A stretch of 64,000 nucleotides of DNA. Source: Prevotella sp. (GTDB taxonomy: Bacteria; Bacteroidota; Bacteroidia; Bacteroidales; Bacteroidaceae). The DNA lies in NCBI GenBank assembly GCA_017478025.1, contig JAFVGZ010000018.1, positions 102,407 through 166,406 of the forward strand. The letters are read 5' to 3'. Below the pieces are notes generated by a model, which had not been told where the DNA came from, made no database searches, and saw only the letters and a program-made list of their open reading frames with translations. A program made the translations under genes and the position numbers. Below are positions 35,027-43,213 of this stretch, one piece after another (position 1 is the first letter of the stretch; every line of letters begins with the position of its first letter).

Positions 35027-35200
35027 ATGAAAGAGAAAGTATTACAAGCCATGCGTGATGCTGGCAAGCCGGTTTCAGCCGGCGAAGTGACTAAAGCACT
35101 CGGTGCTGACCGTAAGGAAGTGGATAAGGCCTTTGCTGAGCTGAAGAAAGAGGGCACCATAGTGTCCCCTGTCCGGTGCAAATGGGCTCCGGCACAGTAA
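35027..35200 (+). CDS. Small winged-helix-like regulator, 57 aa
   Basis: ATG 35027 to TAA 35200 encodes MKEKVLQAMRDAGKPVSAGE and ends SPVRCKWAPAQ. The pattern (helix, KPVSAGEVTKALGADRKEV, DKAFAELKKEGTIVSP) is a minimal winged helix of the MarR-like type common as a tiny conserved gene in Bacteroidales. It stands alone between AT-rich repeat tracts. Its reading frame and composition match coding DNA. The target is unknown. Confidence 0.8.
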   Translation: MKEKVLQAMRDAGKPVSAGEVTKALGADRKEVDKAFAELKKEGTIVSPVRCKWAPAQ

Positions 35201-35291
35201 TTCAATTCATAATGCATAATTTATGATGCATAATTGAGGAGAAGAGATGAGGCATGTGTTTTTACATCATTTCAAGTAAAAGAGAAAAACA

Positions 35292-36233
35292 ATGGAAATA
35301 AAAGCAGTAAAATTTGTAAAGGACGGGTTCTATACCCAGCCCTTCGTCTTCGGTGGTGAAGAGGGGCCGGATAAGTTTGACAAGAACATACGCTATCGCG
35401 GTAGCCTGCAAAACTATCTCATAGACACCGGCTCAGAGGTCATCCTTGTTGATACGGGTCTGCCTGCAGGCTTCCCCGAACAGGTGGCAGACGAGGCGGC
35501 CTTAGCCTTTCTTGGCAAGCCCATCTGTGACTATATGGATGCTCTGGCAGCGCTTGGCTACAAGCCGGAGCAGGTGACGAAGATACTTCTCACGCACCGT
35601 CATGCCGACCACAGCGGTGAGCTGCGCTCCTTCCCCAATGCGGAAATATATGTGGGCAAGGATGAAATGGATGCCGAGGAGCTGCAAGGGCTCAGCAATC
35701 TCGTTCCTGTGACCTATACCGACGGCCCATACTATAACTTCCCTGAGGCGCAGAAGATAGGGGAAGGTATCTATTTCATCAAGGCAAAAGGCCACACAAA
35801 GGGCAACAGCATCATCATCGTGGAGTCAGACGGGCTGTTCTATATGTTCCACGGCGACATCACATACGTTGATGAGGCGCTATATGAGGACAAACTCTCC
35901 GTGGTCTATGACGATCTGGCAGCAGCACGTGAGACTCAAGACCGCATTCGCGAGTTTATCAGCAAGCATCCCACAGTATATTGCGGTACGCATACTCCGC
36001 AGGGCTATGAGAACCTGGAGGCGAAGCGCGTCATGGATCTTGACAATCCTGTGCCCACAACATTCGCAGAGATTGACTTCTCCAATCAGGAGGCTTCAGG
36101 CAAGTATGTCTGCTCCGTCTGTGGTTACGTGTATGACCCTGCAGAGCATGACGGCGTAGCATTCGAGGATCTGCCCGACGATTGGAAATGCCCTCGTTGT
36201 AAGCAACCCAAGGAGAAATTCAATAAGGCTTAA
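35292..36233 (+). CDS. Metallo-beta-lactamase-fold hydrolase fused to rubredoxin
   Basis: 313 aa, cytoplasmic. Residues 1-255 are an MBL fold: [14 protein letters not shown] (HxHxDH metal site), AKGHTKGN and FHGDITYVD (bridging Asp). Residues 272-313 are a complete rubredoxin: [10 protein letters not shown] and CPRCKQ supply the four iron-ligand Cys. The architecture suggests electron delivery to the MBL centre, as in anaerobic oxygen or NO detoxification proteins, but no flavodoxin domain is present. It could also be a hydrolase with a redox sensor. The domain calls are firm and the function is open. Confidence 0.88.
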   Translation: MEIKAVKFVKDGFYTQPFVFGGEEGPDKFDKNIRYRGSLQNYLIDTGSEVILVDTGLPAGFPEQVADEAALAFLGKPICDYMDALAALGYKPEQVTKILLTHRHADHSGELRSFPNAEIYVGKDEMDAEELQGLSNLVPVTYTDGPYYNFPEAQKIGEGIYFIKAKGHTKGNSIIIVESDGLFYMFHGDITYVDEALYEDKLSVVYDDLAAARETQDRIREFISKHPTVYCGTHTPQGYENLEAKRVMDLDNPVPTTFAEIDFSNQEASGKYVCSVCGYVYDPAEHDGVAFEDLPDDWKCPRCKQPKEKFNKA

Positions 36234-36238
36234 CATCA

Positions 36239-37015
36239 ATGTCATTAGTCATAGGTCTGCTCATACCCCTGTTAGGAACGATGCTCGGGGCGGCGTTCGT
36301 CTTTCTTATGAAGGATGAGATGTCGCCCCGTCTCCAGAAATCGCTCCTTGGCTTTGCTTCCGGGGTTATGGTGGCAGCGTCTGTGTGGTCGCTGCTCATC
36401 CCTGCCATGCAGATGGAAGAGGCAAAGGGGGCATGGGCAGTAGCCCCGGCAGCTATTGGTTTCCTGTTGGGCATTGCCTTCCTACTCCTGCTTGACGAGC
36501 TCACGCCACACCTCCATATAGGCACCGACACGCCAGAGGGACCGCGTTCACATCTCTCCCGAACTGCTATGCTCGCACTTGCCGTCACCATTCATAATCT
36601 GCCAGAGGGTATGGCCGTAGGCGTTGTTTTTGCCGGTGCCGAAGAAAGGGCCGCGGGACTGTCTGTGGCGAGTGCGCTGGCAGTATCCATCGGTATAGCC
36701 ATACAGAACGTACCCGAGGGGGCTATCATCTCAATGCCCATGCGCGCAGCAGGGAACAGCAAGTGGCGCTCCTTCACCATTGGCAGCCTTAGCGGTGCTG
36801 TGGAGCCGTTGGGCGGACTGGCTGTTGTGCTGCTGGCCTCTCTTATAACGCCGGCCCTGCCATATTTCCTGGCCTTTGCTGCAGGTGCTATGATATATGT
36901 CGTAATAGAAGAACTCATACCCGAGGCATCAGAGGGGGAACACAGCAACCTCAGCACCATCGGCTTTGCCATCGGGTTTGTGCTGATGATGGTGCTCGAT
37001 GTCGTTATGGGATAG
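36239..37015 (+). CDS. ZIP-family metal transporter
   Basis: 258 aa with about eight membrane helices. The central metal-binding helices carry LAVTIHNLPEGMAVGVVFAG and IGIAIQNVPEGAIISMP, the His/Asn/Pro/Glu pattern of ZupT-like ZIP proteins. A short loop has HLHIGTD. Starts five bases after the rubredoxin fusion stop, so probably co-transcribed with it. It likely imports zinc or another divalent metal. Confidence 0.9.
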   Translation: MSLVIGLLIPLLGTMLGAAFVFLMKDEMSPRLQKSLLGFASGVMVAASVWSLLIPAMQMEEAKGAWAVAPAAIGFLLGIAFLLLLDELTPHLHIGTDTPEGPRSHLSRTAMLALAVTIHNLPEGMAVGVVFAGAEERAAGLSVASALAVSIGIAIQNVPEGAIISMPMRAAGNSKWRSFTIGSLSGAVEPLGGLAVVLLASLITPALPYFLAFAAGAMIYVVIEELIPEASEGEHSNLSTIGFAIGFVLMMVLDVVMG

Positions 37016-37079
37016 AAACGGGAGATTGGCAACTCCCATGGTGTGTTAACAAAATAAAGCCAATTAACAGGACCCGCCT

Positions 37080-38009
37080 TTATTTCGCATTAGGCAGCAT
37101 CTCTATTTCCCTCATCCATTGCTCTGCTATCTCGGGCCAATAGGCCGTGGAACCGGGTTGGTCACGCAATGCTATGCTGTGAGCACCAAACGGGAAGATA
37201 TGCAGAGAGGATTGCTTGATGCCGTTGCTGATGAGTGCCTTGTATATCTCCACGCTGTTCATGGGCGACACGGTACGGTCGTTTGAGGCGTGGATCATCA
37301 GCATCGGGACTGTTGTGGAGTCCACCATTTTGTCTATTTGATACTTCTCCAGCAGCTTTTTCACGTTGTCCTTTGCCCCCTTGATGAAGTTGCCTTCATT
37401 CGCGGCACCGGCTGCAGGACTTATGAGAATGGCGAAATTGGGCCGGCAGGGAACTGTGTCTAACTCATCTCCGCATTTGCTGATGTCGTCTTTTGCCACA
37501 CTTACGCAGCCGCTGAGATGTGCTCCGGCGCTGCACCCCATCACTCCTATCTTGTCTGGCGAGATGCCATAGTCCCTGGCATGGGCACGCACCCACTTCA
37601 CGGCCCGCTGTGCATCCATCACGGGACCTGTCACAGGGTCGGTCATATCGGGCTGATTGGGCAGCCGGTGAAGCAGGACAAAGGCCGTCACACCGATAGA
37701 GTTGAGCCACTTAGCGAGGCTCACACCGGCTGTCTCGTAGGCTTGTTTGATATATCCTCCCCCGGGAATCAGTATCACAGCTGCATCCTTACGCTCCTCG
37801 GCACCGGGCAGATACTCATACAGTCGCGGCTGCTCACAGCGCCATATCCTGTTGCGCTCTATGGAATCACGATGGTCTGTGCCCTTCGCATTGGGCATAT
37901 TCCCGATGTGATACAGGTTGATGCGCTTATGACAGAAGAGGTCAGACTCCTGTGCCATAGCCGCAGATACGATTGCGCTGACGAGCAGCATGATAAGAAA
38001 GCGTTTCAT
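37080..38009 (-). CDS. Secreted alpha/beta-hydrolase (acetylesterase/BD-FAE-like)
   Basis: 309 aa with a signal peptide (LIMLLVSAIVSAAMAQ). The oxyanion motif is ILIPGGGYIKQ, the nucleophile elbow GCSAGAHLSG, and the acid and base are in HASNDRTVSP and FPFGAHSIAL. The family includes carbohydrate acetyl and feruloyl esterases. It stands alone with its own promoter at 38052-38081. The substrate is not predictable from sequence alone. Confidence 0.87.
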   Translation of the reverse strand: MKRFLIMLLVSAIVSAAMAQESDLFCHKRINLYHIGNMPNAKGTDHRDSIERNRIWRCEQPRLYEYLPGAEERKDAAVILIPGGGYIKQAYETAGVSLAKWLNSIGVTAFVLLHRLPNQPDMTDPVTGPVMDAQRAVKWVRAHARDYGISPDKIGVMGCSAGAHLSGCVSVAKDDISKCGDELDTVPCRPNFAILISPAAGAANEGNFIKGAKDNVKKLLEKYQIDKMVDSTTVPMLMIHASNDRTVSPMNSVEIYKALISNGIKQSSLHIFPFGAHSIALRDQPGSTAYWPEIAEQWMREIEMLPNAK

Positions 38010-38051
38010 AATATGTTGGGTTAGTTGTTAATTCCTTTTTCGCACAAGGTG

Positions 38052-38081
38052 CAAAGTTACGAAATAATACTGATATGACAA
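38052..38081 (-). promoter_or_regulatory. Promoter of the secreted esterase
   Basis: On the minus strand TTG (38081-38079), 19 bp, TAACTTTG (38059-38052). Both elements and the spacing fit the Bacteroidetes consensus; the start codon is 43 bp downstream. Confidence 0.75.
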
Positions 38082-38119
38082 AACAATCCTGGATGATTAA
38101 CTTAAAAATCCGTTGAAAT

Positions 38120-39016
38120 TCAATCCGTATTCAACTCCATGTCTTTGACATCACATGCTCCGCAATTACTGCATCCGTTGCAGGTTATGCGGCTGCCACA
38201 AGTAGCGCAATGCTCACGAAAGAAAGGCTCTGGTGATATGACATTAGTTCCAAAGAGCGTTCCTTCTGGCAAACGTAGCAGCCTTGGAACTTTGCGTCCC
38301 TGATAACTCAATCCTGAGAGAAATGCCTGCTTGCTTTGTGTGCGTTTGTCAGGAATGCGGTAGGTCTTTCCGTCTTTAACGAACACGGTTCCTGTCTCTA
38401 TGAAGTCAAATGTCACATCATACTTCCGACATTGTTCACTCAACAGCTTCACCCATTCATAATGGCATGGTCGTGCGCCGTCATAGTTTTCGCCACCGCA
38501 AAGCACCTCTTCTATGAGTCCTGTTTTCAGATATTGCTCTGCATCTACAGGACCGATATATGGTGCAGCCATAAATCCACGATGCTTGGCTGGTGTTTCA
38601 ATGAGAATAGGCAACCGCTCATCGGCACGCTTTTGATTCTCCGTAGTGACGCTGAGCATTACATTGTCATAACCCTCTCCCCAGTCTTTCGGAAGACAGT
38701 CGGCAAATCGCTGTGGACGCTTGGTGAGCAGACGGAAGAAGATGTCAGGTCGCTGACGGATGATGCGCCATGCCTCGTCGCGCCATTGATCGGCTTCATC
38801 CACAAAGAAGTCGGTGGAAAGCCCCACATATAGCGTCATGCCAGACGGCAACTTGAACTGTCCGTCGCGCCGTCGCTGTATGGGCAAGGTGAAGTTCTCC
38901 GTACGGAATACGTGCGAAGTATCGAGTCCGCGTTTGCTGTCAAGGAAGTACATGTAGCAATGCTCGCAGCCCTCGCTCACCTTGTGGCAACCATGCCAAG
39001 GGTTCCAGATAATCAT
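38120..39016 (-). CDS. DUF5131 (phage Gp37/Gp68-like) radical-SAM-like protein
   Basis: 298 aa. The N-terminal cluster CHKVSEGCEHCYMYF, then RLLTKRPQRF, VMLSVTTENQKRADERLPIL and GGENYDGARPC are the conserved blocks of DUF5131. The three N-terminal Cys resemble an iron-sulfur or radical SAM site. A Cys-rich tail (CATCGSRITCNGCSNCGACD) looks like a further metal site. Such proteins occur both in phages and on chromosomes; their reaction is not established to my knowledge. Confidence 0.8.
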   Translation of the reverse strand: MIIWNPWHGCHKVSEGCEHCYMYFLDSKRGLDTSHVFRTENFTLPIQRRRDGQFKLPSGMTLYVGLSTDFFVDEADQWRDEAWRIIRQRPDIFFRLLTKRPQRFADCLPKDWGEGYDNVMLSVTTENQKRADERLPILIETPAKHRGFMAAPYIGPVDAEQYLKTGLIEEVLCGGENYDGARPCHYEWVKLLSEQCRKYDVTFDFIETGTVFVKDGKTYRIPDKRTQSKQAFLSGLSYQGRKVPRLLRLPEGTLFGTNVISPEPFFREHCATCGSRITCNGCSNCGACDVKDMELNTD

Positions 39017-39091
39017 TATCTATTATACGGTTATTCCTTGTATGATTTGAATGTTTGCCATTATCTATTTGTCTATTCGCTAAATTGGAAT

Positions 39092-40195
39092 TTACTCGCT
39101 ATAATTATGGTCAACTATTATATCCAGATGTACTCCAGGCACTAAAGGCTGAATGTCACTGATGAGCTGGCTGACTAAGGCCTTCTCATCGTGGACGGCA
39201 ATGTCAGGGACAACATCAACGGAAATTGTATTCTCCTTTTCTGAATAATAGAAGCCATGAACCTGAACAATATCCTTGCGCGAGTGAAGAGCCTGCAAGA
39301 CCTTCGTCTGCAACTCTGCCCGCTTGTTGTCGCCTGTTGCAATGGCATAGATACCAACGGTCAGAATGATACCGTGACGCGCCAACATCTGCATGGTAAT
39401 CTTGCGAGTGAGTCCGTGGATTTCGTGAGCCGACATCGTGTCATAAACGTTGATGTGCAGCGAGCCTATCTTCATATCCGGGCCATAATTGTGGAGTATC
39501 AGATCATAAACTCCATGCACTCCCTCAAATTCAGAGACCTCCTTCTTGATTTGATTGGTGAGCTCAACGGGAATACTGGTGCCTAACAGTTCGTTGACAG
39601 GCGAGGACAGCATTTCGATACCGGCCTTGATGATGACAATGGAAATGAGAACACCGAGAATACCATCGAGCGAAATGCCCCACAACAGCATAACACCAGC
39701 CGAGACAAGCGTAGTCAGGGTTATAATGGCATCAAACAAGGCATCTGATCCTGAGGCTATCAGCGCATCACTGTTCAATTGCACGCCCTTGTTCTTGACA
39801 TACCTGCCCAGCACCAGTTTCACGATAATGGCTACAGCAATGACGATGAGTGTAGTATGGGTGTATTCCGGTTGTGTCGGATTGAGAATCTTCTTTGCTG
39901 ACTCGAAGAGTGAGGTGACACCCGCCGACAAAACGATGACGGCTATGATGATAGCACTGAAATACTCTATGCGCCCATGACCGAAGGGATGCTTCCTGTC
40001 GGCTGGGCGTTGTGACAGTTTAGTGCCGACAATGGTGATGACGCTCGACAACGCATCGCTGAGATTATTAACCGCATCCATCACAATAGCGACAGAATTT
40101 GCCAGAAGGCCTACTGCCGCCTTGAAACCTGCCAGAAAGACATTGGCAACTATGCCTATCCAACTAGTCCGAATGATTTGAGAATTACGATTCAT
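39092..40195 (-). CDS. Cation diffusion facilitator transporter
   Basis: 367 aa. Six membrane helices: ANSVAIVMDAVNNLSDALSSVITI (CDF motif with metal-binding Asp residues), then HPFGHGRIEYFSAIIIAVIV and SDALFDAIITLTTLVSAGVM. The cytoplasmic C-terminal domain contains VHGVYDLILHNYGPDMKIGS and HINVYD. It exports a divalent metal such as Zn, Fe or Mn. Its start overlaps the end of the CAT-like gene by 11 bp, so the two are coupled. Confidence 0.92.
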   Translation of the reverse strand: MNRNSQIIRTSWIGIVANVFLAGFKAAVGLLANSVAIVMDAVNNLSDALSSVITIVGTKLSQRPADRKHPFGHGRIEYFSAIIIAVIVLSAGVTSLFESAKKILNPTQPEYTHTTLIVIAVAIIVKLVLGRYVKNKGVQLNSDALIASGSDALFDAIITLTTLVSAGVMLLWGISLDGILGVLISIVIIKAGIEMLSSPVNELLGTSIPVELTNQIKKEVSEFEGVHGVYDLILHNYGPDMKIGSLHINVYDTMSAHEIHGLTRKITMQMLARHGIILTVGIYAIATGDNKRAELQTKVLQALHSRKDIVQVHGFYYSEKENTISVDVVPDIAVHDEKALVSQLISDIQPLVPGVHLDIIVDHNYSE

Positions 40196-40814
40196 GTAAA
40201 TTCCGATTTATTTCTTCTTTAATATTAGCAAGGAACTTTCCTGCCTGTGCTCCGTCCATCTGTGCATGATGAAACTGGAAGGATATGGGAAGCTTTGTTT
40301 TTAGCCAGCTTTTATGGTACCTGCCCCATGCCAGAAATGGATTGTTGTATCGACCTGAATACTGATTGATTATACAGTCAAGTTCTGTGTGCGGCATGGC
40401 TGATGTTCCTATAATCATACAATCGTCTAACGATGTATTTTCGCAATTCTGGACGGCATTGTCAGTCAGTTCAAGGTAGAATGAATTGAATTGTCTGATG
40501 TTGTCGGAGAAAGGTATGTCGCATGTGCTTAGTCCACCAGCCTTATTCCGGACAATCACGTTGAGAGCAAGCTTGTCGTATCGGAACAACTTCCCATCCT
40601 GAGGCAGCAAAAAGAACTCCTCTATCTGGTTGGCTGCCTTGCCGATACACCAGCATAAAAGCACATTGAACTTGATTCCTGTTTTCTGACTAATCTTTAG
40701 CAAACGGCTGACATCGAATGTCTTCACAAATGTAACCATCGGTTGGGGCGACGACATCCACATATTGAATGCTTCGCCCCGACTTGTATCTTGAGGGTTG
40801 ACTTCTTGTTTCAT
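40185..40814 (-). CDS. Chloramphenicol-acetyltransferase-like (CatA fold) acyltransferase
   Basis: 209 aa from ATG 40814. An upstream TTG start at 40856 is rejected because that TTG is part of the TAACTTTG -7 box at 40861-40854. The catalytic motif FQFHHAQMDGAQ near the C-terminus matches the HHxxxDG of CAT enzymes, and FNMWMSSPQPMVTFVKTFDV and NVLLCWCIGKAAN follow the fold. Resistance to chloramphenicol is possible, but distant CAT-fold acetyltransferases act on other acceptors. Confidence 0.82.
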   Translation of the reverse strand: MKQEVNPQDTSRGEAFNMWMSSPQPMVTFVKTFDVSRLLKISQKTGIKFNVLLCWCIGKAANQIEEFFLLPQDGKLFRYDKLALNVIVRNKAGGLSTCDIPFSDNIRQFNSFYLELTDNAVQNCENTSLDDCMIIGTSAMPHTELDCIINQYSGRYNNPFLAWGRYHKSWLKTKLPISFQFHHAQMDGAQAGKFLANIKEEINRNLHES

Positions 40815-40890
40815 TTTCTCACTTAGTCGTAATTTCGGCGTCAATACATGCCGCAAAGTTACAAAAATATTATGAAACGCGAAAGGGATT

Positions 40891-41931
40891 TTAGCTATTT
40901 TTCTTGTAACTGACTACCGCCCATGAGCTCATTACCAATCCGATTATACCGAGGGCGAGGATCTGATGCGCAATCTCTGCGAAACCTCCGCCGCGGATGA
41001 AGACGGTGCGTATAGCTTCGATGAAATAGTGCATGGGATTGATATACGTGGTCAGATACGCCCATTCAGGCATGGAGCGCGTGGGAGTGAAGAGCCCAGA
41101 GAGCAGCATGATGCATACCACGAAGAACCACATCACGAAGACTGCCTGCTGCATGGTGTCGCTATAGTTTGAGATGATAAGCCCGAACGACGAGAAGAAC
41201 AATGCCAGCAGCATGGCGAGGACATAGACGAGCCAAACAGGACCGGCTGGCGTGATGCCATAGATGGCGTTGGACAGAAGCAAACATACCGTTATGACAA
41301 AGAGGGCGATGAGCCAATAGGGGATGAGCTTGGATAGTATGAAAGCCCATTTGGATACCGGCGTCACGTTGATTTGCTCTATGGTGCCGGTCTCTTTCTC
41401 TCCAACTATGTTCAGCGTGGGCAGGAATCCTGTCATTAGCATCATCACGATGGCAAAGAGGGCGGGTATCATAAAAAGCTTGTAGTTCTGGTGCTTGTTA
41501 TAGAGAAGGAGTAGCCCGCTCCCGGCCTCCCCCTTAGGGGAGGAGAGGGAAGCTACAATCTGCGACAGGTATGCTGAGCCTATTGAGCCTTTGGTACCAT
41601 TGACGGCATTGGCTGCTATGAGGTACTTGCCGTCACGTATCTCAAGGATAACATCGGCGCGGTCGTGCTCCACCTCTGCGAGAGCTGTCTGGTAGGATGG
41701 TTGCTGACCTTGGAACAGAAAGTAGTCAGAGGCCTCTATAGCATGAACGAGGCGCTGTGACAGCGGGGTGCGGTCTAAGTCCACAACGCTTACGCGAATG
41801 TTCTTCACCTCCATCTGCATAACCCACGGCATCACGCACATGATGACGATAGGGAAAATGATGATGAGCCTGGGCAGGAAAGGATTGCGCCTAATCTGCA
41901 GAAACTCCTTTTGTATAAGAAACCTTATCAT
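40891..41931 (-). CDS. ABC-2-type permease (YbhR-like) of the complete exporter
   Basis: 346 aa from ATG 41931 (MIRFLIQKEFLQIRRNPF). An ATG nine codons earlier would put repeat-derived residues at the N-terminus. One N-terminal helix, a periplasmic domain (IRVSVVDLDRTPLSQRLVHA) and five C-terminal helices (LFAIVMMLMTGFLP, EKETGTIEQINVTP, FFVVCIMLLSGLFTP) are typical. Between the periplasmic part and the second helix, ASLSSPKGEAGSG is encoded by a GC-rich palindrome (CCTCCCCCTTAGGGGAGG) like ones found between genes. Confidence 0.9.
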   Translation of the reverse strand: MIRFLIQKEFLQIRRNPFLPRLIIIFPIVIMCVMPWVMQMEVKNIRVSVVDLDRTPLSQRLVHAIEASDYFLFQGQQPSYQTALAEVEHDRADVILEIRDGKYLIAANAVNGTKGSIGSAYLSQIVASLSSPKGEAGSGLLLLYNKHQNYKLFMIPALFAIVMMLMTGFLPTLNIVGEKETGTIEQINVTPVSKWAFILSKLIPYWLIALFVITVCLLLSNAIYGITPAGPVWLVYVLAMLLALFFSSFGLIISNYSDTMQQAVFVMWFFVVCIMLLSGLFTPTRSMPEWAYLTTYINPMHYFIEAIRTVFIRGGGFAEIAHQILALGIIGLVMSSWAVVSYKKNS

Positions 41932-42017
41932 GTACAATTTACAATTTACGATGTACAATTTACGATGTACCGCTCGGCACTCTGTGACGCTTGCGTAACA
42001 AAGTGGAGCAAGAATTT
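41932..42017 (+). repeat. Interspersed repeat copy A with GTACAAT/TTACAAT flank
   Basis: A 51-bp core at 41967-42017 (GTACCGCTCGGCACTCTGTG then ACGCTTGCGTAACAAAGTGG, then AGCAAGAATTT) is nearly identical to copies at 49427, 63755, 63818 and 63911. It is flanked by TACAATTTACGATG heptamers. It lies in the 111-bp spacer between the two permease genes. Confidence 0.9.
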
Positions 42018-42042
42018 ACAATTTACGATGTACGATTTGTTG

Positions 42043-43110
42043 TTACGCCAAGCGCTGATTGAATTTCTTTAGTGCTATGGTCAGCAGCAGGATTGTCATT
42101 ATGGCGAGTATGACAACTTCCTTCATCACCTCATCTATGCCAACGCCCATAATCATCAGTTTACGCATAGCTTCTATGTAGTAGCGCGGTGGTACTATGG
42201 CAGCAACCCATTGCAGCACGGTGGGCATTGACTCCACAGGGAACATCATGCCTGAGAGCATTACTACGGGCATGAGCAGCACCATAGCCGATAGCAGCAG
42301 GGCCACAAGCTGCGTCTGTGCAATGTTTGAGATGAGCAAGCCCAGCGAGAGGGCCAGTAATATGTATAGGGTTGAGATGGCAAGAATCCAGAACAGCGAG
42401 CCTTGCAGCGGCACCTCCAGCACGTAGCGCGACATCAGGAGGATTGTGATGAGAATGCCAAAGGCGAGCACCAGATAGGGCACGGCCTTGGCGATGATGA
42501 CCATCAGCGGACGAATGGGCGAGACAAGCAGCACCTCCATAGTTCCCTTCTCCTTCTCGCGAACAATGGAGATGGAGGTCATCATGGCACAGATGAGCAT
42601 CAGCAACATGCCCATGATGGCGGGAACGAAGTTGTAGGCAGACCTCATCTGGGGGTTATAGAGAAGCTTGGTGTTGATGATGCTGCTCTGCATGTTTGTC
42701 AGCACACCCTGGGCGTAGTTGGTCCATTGCTGCGCCATGTTAGGGTCGGAACCATCTACCATCATCTGCCACCTGATATGTCCGCCCTCCTCAGACTTGG
42801 GAGAAGGGTATGGGATGAGGCTCATGTCAGCCTTTTGTCTGCGGATAAGCCGTTCTGCCTCCTGTGGTGTGCTGACGGTCTGGGTGATTGTGAAATACTC
42901 TGACTGTGCCAGTGTTTCGACTGCAGCCTGTGTACGATAGTCCATCTGCGAAGTCACCACCACCATACGCACGTTTTTTACATCCGTGGAGATAGCAAAT
43001 CCAAAGAGCAACATCATCACAACGGGCATGCCGAAAAGGATGAGCATCGTGCGCTTATCTCGCAGGATGTGCTTTGATTCTTTTATTACGAAAGATAGAA
43101 ATTGTTTCAT
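42043..43110 (-). CDS. ABC-2-type permease (YbhS-like) of the complete exporter
   Basis: 355 aa. It starts MKQFLSFVIKESKHILRDKR and has the helix MLILFGMPVVMMLLFGFAI, a periplasmic domain with VDGSDPNMAQQW, the conserved EKEKGTMEVLLVSPIRP after the second helix, and four to five further helices. The segment IPYPSPKSEEGGH in the periplasmic domain matches a spacer-type palindromic repeat at the DNA level. It pairs with the permease downstream and the ATPase upstream. Confidence 0.9.
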   Translation of the reverse strand: MKQFLSFVIKESKHILRDKRTMLILFGMPVVMMLLFGFAISTDVKNVRMVVVTSQMDYRTQAAVETLAQSEYFTITQTVSTPQEAERLIRRQKADMSLIPYPSPKSEEGGHIRWQMMVDGSDPNMAQQWTNYAQGVLTNMQSSIINTKLLYNPQMRSAYNFVPAIMGMLLMLICAMMTSISIVREKEKGTMEVLLVSPIRPLMVIIAKAVPYLVLAFGILITILLMSRYVLEVPLQGSLFWILAISTLYILLALSLGLLISNIAQTQLVALLLSAMVLLMPVVMLSGMMFPVESMPTVLQWVAAIVPPRYYIEAMRKLMIMGVGIDEVMKEVVILAIMTILLLTIALKKFNQRLA

Positions 43111-43150
43111 GTCTTAGCATTTACCATGTACCATTTACAATGTACAATTC

Positions 43151-43213
43151 TTCACTTTTCACTCTTCACTTTTCACTCTTCACTTTTCACTCTTCACTTT
43201 TCACTTTTCACCC
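43151..43213 (+). repeat. Heptanucleotide tract, nine TTCACTY-type units
   Basis: Nine consecutive 7-bp units: TTCACTT and TTCACTC alternate for seven units, then TTCACTT and TTCACCC. The last unit supplies the TGA stop (43210-43208, minus strand) of the double-ATPase gene. The same unit forms the tract at 49544-49585. Confidence 0.95.

Noticed and set aside
41967-42017. Interspersed repeat as an insertion-sequence end
   Set aside because: No transposase gene, terminal inverted repeats or target-site duplication can be seen around any copy.
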